A program made the position numbers and the translations under genes. Source: an uncultured Brevibacterium sp. (GTDB lineage: Bacteria > Actinomycetota > Actinomycetes > Actinomycetales > Brevibacteriaceae). From it: a stretch of 13,212 bases of DNA. The DNA lies in NCBI GenBank assembly GCA_902489185.1, contig CABTZC010000024.1, forward strand, positions 1 to 13,212. The letters run 5' to 3'. Below the pieces are notes generated by a model. That model did not search any database. It worked only from the letters and a program-made list of their open reading frames with translations, and was not told the DNA's origin. This document shows, in pieces, positions 10,384-13,212 of the stretch (within the stretch, counting starts at the first letter, position 1; each line of letters begins with the position of its first letter).

Positions 10384-13212
10384 CGATCACAACGACCAGA
10401 TCTCCACCCTCAAGCTGCGCGACTGGACCAATCGCCAAGCGTGAGACCGTTCCATCGATGTGGCTGGTAATCGAAGCTTCCATCTTCATTGCTTCGATCG
10501 TGGCAACCGTCTGTCCTGCCTTGACCTCGTCGCCTTCCTTCACCTGTAGTGTGACGACACCGGCGAACGGGCTGGCCACGTGACCGGGGTTGGAGGTGTC
10601 TGCTCGTTCAGCTGCGGCAACGTCAACCTTGATGGACTCGTCGCGGACTGACAGTGGGCGCAACTGACCGTTCAGCGTGCACATGACGGTGCGCATACCG
10701 CGTTCGTCAGCCGCTCCAATTGCTTGGATACCAAGGAGAAGTGCCTTACCCTTGTCGATCACAACGGCGTGCTCTTCACCCTCTTCGAGACCGTACAGGT
10801 AGTCGGTGGTGTTGAGTACTGAAAGGTCACCGTAGGTATCGCGCATATTGAGGAACTCTTTGGCTGGCTGCGGGAAGAGCAGACGGTTAAGAGTGTCACG
10901 TCGCACCTCACCGGGTTCATCCAAGAGATTGGAGTCGCTAGGCGCAAGTTCGCTAGCGGGTGCTTTGTGTGTGCGTCCTTCCAGTGCCTTGGTTCGGAAA
11001 GGCTCCGGCCAGCCACCCGGAGGGTCCCCGAGGTCGCCGCTGAGGAATCCAACGACGGAGTCCGGGATGTCGTAGTTCTGCGGGTTCTCGGCGAAGTCCT
11101 GTGGGTCTGCCCCGACCGCGACCATGTGCAGTGCGAGGTCACCCACGACCTTTGAAGACGGTGTCACCTTGACGAGGTGGCCCAGAATCTTGTCGGCAGC
11201 CGCGTAGAAGTCTTCAATTTCTTCGAATTTTTCGCCGAGTCCCAAAGCGTTAGCCTGCTGGCGAAGGTTGGACAGCTGACCGCCTGGAATTTCGTGCTTG
11301 TACACACGTCCGGTTGGTCCGGGTAGCCCTGATTCGAAAGGCTTGTAGACGTTGCGCACGCTTTCCCAGTAAGGCTCGAGGTCCTCAACGTTGCGCAAGT
11401 TCAGGCCAGTGTCGCGTTCGGTGTTTTCAAACGCGGCGACCAATGCCGAAAGTGAAGGCTGGCTTGTGGTTCCGGCCATTGATGCGCTAGCTGCGTCCAC
11501 AACGTCTGCACCTGCTTCAGCGGCGGCGATGAGTGTCGCCAACTGACCGCCGGCAGTGTCGTGGGTGTGAACGTGAACCGGCAGGTCGAAGTTCGAACGC
11601 AGGGCTGTAACGAGTTTCTTCGCTGCTGCAGGGCGCAGCAGCCCGGCCATGTCCTTAATCGCTAAGACGTGCGCGCCAGACTCGACGATCTCTTCAGCAA
11701 GCTTGAGGTAGTAGTCGAGTGTGTAGAGTTTCTCGTTCGGGTCGTTGAGGTCCGAGGTGTAACAGAGCGCTACTTCGGCAACGGCAGTTCCCGTGTTGCG
11801 CACGGCGTCGATAGCTGGGCGCATCTGGTTGACGTCGTTGAGGGCGTCGAAAATACGGAAGATGTCCACTCCGGTACGGGTTGCTTCGTCAACGAATGCG
11901 TCCGTGACCTTGGTGGGGTACGGAGTGTATCCCACCGTGTTACGACCGCGCAGAAGCATCTGCAGGTTGAGGTTCGGCATGGCTTCGCGGAGTTTTTCAA
12001 GACGTTCCCAAGGGTCTTCTGCGAGGAAGCGCAGGGCGACGTCATACGTAGCGCCACCCCATGCTTCAACGCTGAGAAGCTCGGGGGTCATGCGTGCGAC
12101 GTACGGTGCGACATCTACGAGGTCACGGGTACGTACACGGGTTGCCAAAAGGGACTGGTGAGCATCACGGAACGTAGTGTCGGTGACGCGCAACGCAGTT
12201 TCCTGACGCAGGGCTTGGGCCCATTTTTCAGGTCCCAATTCTTGCAGTTTCTGGCGGTGACCAGCAGGAGCTTCACCGGAAATGTCAAATTCTGGAAGCT
12301 TCTCGCGCGGTTGCAGTGCGACGGGTGAAGATCCGTGAGGTCGGTTGACGGTGACATTTGCCAGGTACTCAAGGAGCTTAGACCCGCGGTCGGCTCCGAC
12401 CTTTGCTTCGAGAAGATATGGACGTTCTTCGATGAACGTGGTGGCGAGGTCACCTGCTTGGAACGCTGGGTCGGCGAGGACCGCACGCAGGAATCCGATG
12501 TTCGTTGCTACACCACGGATACGGAATTCCGCCAACGCGCGGTTGGCACGCGAAGCGGCCTGTTCAAAAGTGCGTCCGCGCGTGGTGCACTTGACGAGCA
12601 TGGAGTCAAAGTGGGCAGACACCTCGGCGCCCGCGTAGACGGTTCCACCGTCAAGACGAACACCTGCACCGCCCGCAGAGCGGTATGCCGTGATCGTTCC
12701 CGTGTCTGGGCGGAACGAGTTGGCCGGGTCTTCAGTAGTAATGCGGCACTGGAGTGCAGCACCCTTGATGTGAATGTTGTCCTGAGTGAGGCCGAGTTCT
12801 TCCAGAGAAGCTCCAGCGGCGATCCTCATTTGCGACTGTACGAGGTCGACGTCGGTGATTTCTTCAGTGACCGTGTGTTCCACCTGAATGCGCGGGTTCA
12901 TTTCGATGAACGCGTGCTTACCTTTACGCGGACCTTCAGTTTCGAGGAGAAACTCAACTGTTCCAGCGTTCTGGTACCCCAGAGCGCGAGCGAATTTCAG
13001 CGCATCTTCGTGAAGTGCGTGTGCGATCTCAGGTTCGAGGTGTGGAGCGGGTGCGATTTCGACAACTTTTTGGTGGCGACGCTGGATAGAGCAGTCGCGC
13101 TCAAAAAGGTGGACAGCGTTTGAGTCGTTGTCTGCGAGTACCTGCACTTCAATGTGGCGTGGCCGCTGCACAGCCTGCTCAATGAATACTGTTGGGTCGC
13201 CAAAAGCTCCTT
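10376..13212 (-). CDS. pyc: Pyruvate carboxylase, 5' end outside the window
   Basis: About 945 codons are present; roughly the first 180-190 residues (start of the biotin carboxylase domain) are missing beyond the right edge. The enzyme makes oxaloacetate from pyruvate, bicarbonate and ATP. Seen from the 5' side: the rest of the biotin carboxylase ATP-grasp (RHIEVQVLADN near 13156, FIEMNPRIQVEHTVTEE near 12900), the carboxyltransferase domain (RVTDTTFRDAHQSLLATR near 12180, AIKDMAG with the carboxylated lysine near 11655, HVHTHDTAGG near 11570), and the C-terminal biotinyl domain with the biotinylated lysine in EAMKM near 10485. All parts are in one chain, as in alpha-type (single-subunit) pyruvate carboxylase. 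The reading frame is unbroken to the window edge. The gene overlaps def at its 3' end. Confidence 0.97.
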   Translation of the reverse strand, partial: GAFGDPTVFIEQAVQRPRHIEVQVLADNDSNAVHLFERDCSIQRRHQKVVEIAPAPHLEPEIAHALHEDALKFARALGYQNAGTVEFLLETEGPRKGKHAFIEMNPRIQVEHTVTEEITDVDLVQSQMRIAAGASLEELGLTQDNIHIKGAALQCRITTEDPANSFRPDTGTITAYRSAGGAGVRLDGGTVYAGAEVSAHFDSMLVKCTTRGRTFEQAASRANRALAEFRIRGVATNIGFLRAVLADPAFQAGDLATTFIEERPYLLEAKVGADRGSKLLEYLANVTVNRPHGSSPVALQPREKLPEFDISGEAPAGHRQKLQELGPEKWAQALRQETALRVTDTTFRDAHQSLLATRVRTRDLVDVAPYVARMTPELLSVEAWGGATYDVALRFLAEDPWERLEKLREAMPNLNLQMLLRGRNTVGYTPYPTKVTDAFVDEATRTGVDIFRIFDALNDVNQMRPAIDAVRNTGTAVAEVALCYTSDLNDPNEKLYTLDYYLKLAEEIVESGAHVLAIKDMAGLLRPAAAKKLVTALRSNFDLPVHVHTHDTAGGQLATLIAAAEAGADVVDAASASMAGTTSQPSLSALVAAFENTERDTGLNLRNVEDLEPYWESVRNVYKPFESGLPGPTGRVYKHEIPGGQLSNLRQQANALGLGEKFEEIEDFYAAADKILGHLVKVTPSSKVVGDLALHMVAVGADPQDFAENPQNYDIPDSVVGFLSGDLGDPPGGWPEPFRTKALEGRTHKAPASELAPSDSNLLDEPGEVRRDTLNRLLFPQPAKEFLNMRDTYGDLSVLNTTDYLYGLEEGEEHAVVIDKGKALLLGIQAIGAADERGMRTVMCTLNGQLRPLSVRDESIKVDVAAAERADTSNPGHVASPFAGVVTLQVKEGDEVKAGQTVATIEAMKMEASITSHIDGTVSRLAIGPVAQLEGGDLVVVIDG

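Noticed and set aside
11669..13123. Long plus-strand open frames (219 and 262 codons) opposite pyruvate carboxylase
   Set aside because: They are antisense shadows of a gene with full domain signatures, and their translations are Val/Arg/Ser-rich with no recognisable domain.

Overview
The window looks like chromosomal DNA of an actinobacterium (Actinomycetota) with GC in the mid-to-upper fifties by eye. The pointers are RbpA, a polyprenol-phosphate-mannose synthase next to an amidohydrolase-family gene and RbpA, the corynebacterial-type aspartate aminotransferase AspT, an Rpf-like transglycosylase, TAnnnT -10 boxes with leaderless GTG/ATG starts, and apparent sigma-R and HspR (HAIR) sites. 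I do not commit to a genus. No RNA gene, insertion sequence, CRISPR array, phage gene or attachment site is visible. No gap between genes exceeds about 220 bases.

Layout. Positions 1-1897 (minus): a 5'->3' exonuclease fused to a DnaQ-type 3'->5' exonuclease, overlapping the start of a SecA-family gene that leaves the window. Positions 1947-3627 (plus): a degenerate amidohydrolase homologue lacking its metal motif, then the mannosyltransferase Ppm1/Dpm1. Convergent to these, rbpA (3611-3952, minus) lies under a near-perfect sigma-R promoter. Positions 4062-4337 (plus): an unrecognised 91-residue protein. Positions 4486-6101 (plus): two adjacent exported wall-active proteins sharing one N-terminal module but carrying different catalytic domains (Rpf/transglycosylase and RlpA/DPBB). 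Positions 6322-6783 (plus): an Hsp20 gene behind a HAIR-like operator, with its ribosome-binding site inside a short hairpin. Positions 6855-8560 (minus): a membrane-anchored endonuclease/exonuclease/phosphatase (EEP) protein and a coupled SAM methyltransferase. Positions 8610-9842 (plus): aspT. Positions 9889-13212 (minus): pyruvate carboxylase (5' end outside the window) overlapping peptide deformylase.

Themes. The middle part is a stress and envelope region: rbpA under apparent disulfide-stress control, hsp20 under apparent heat-shock control, lipid-linked mannose donor synthesis, and a pair of secreted peptidoglycan-acting proteins. The right side is central metabolism at the oxaloacetate/aspartate node (pyc and aspT, in convergent units). 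Three pairs (exonuclease/secA-like, EEP/methyltransferase, pyc/def) overlap stop on start, implying translational coupling. Four genes with no Shine-Dalgarno sequence have a TAnnnT box exactly 7 nt before the start codon, the expected layout of leaderless transcripts.

Most worth a second look: the nuclease fusion, the amidohydrolase pseudoenzyme kept in its conserved neighbourhood, the module-swapped wall protein pair with GTAAC repeats in its promoter, and the layered control predicted for rbpA and hsp20. No wholly unknown multigene system is obvious.
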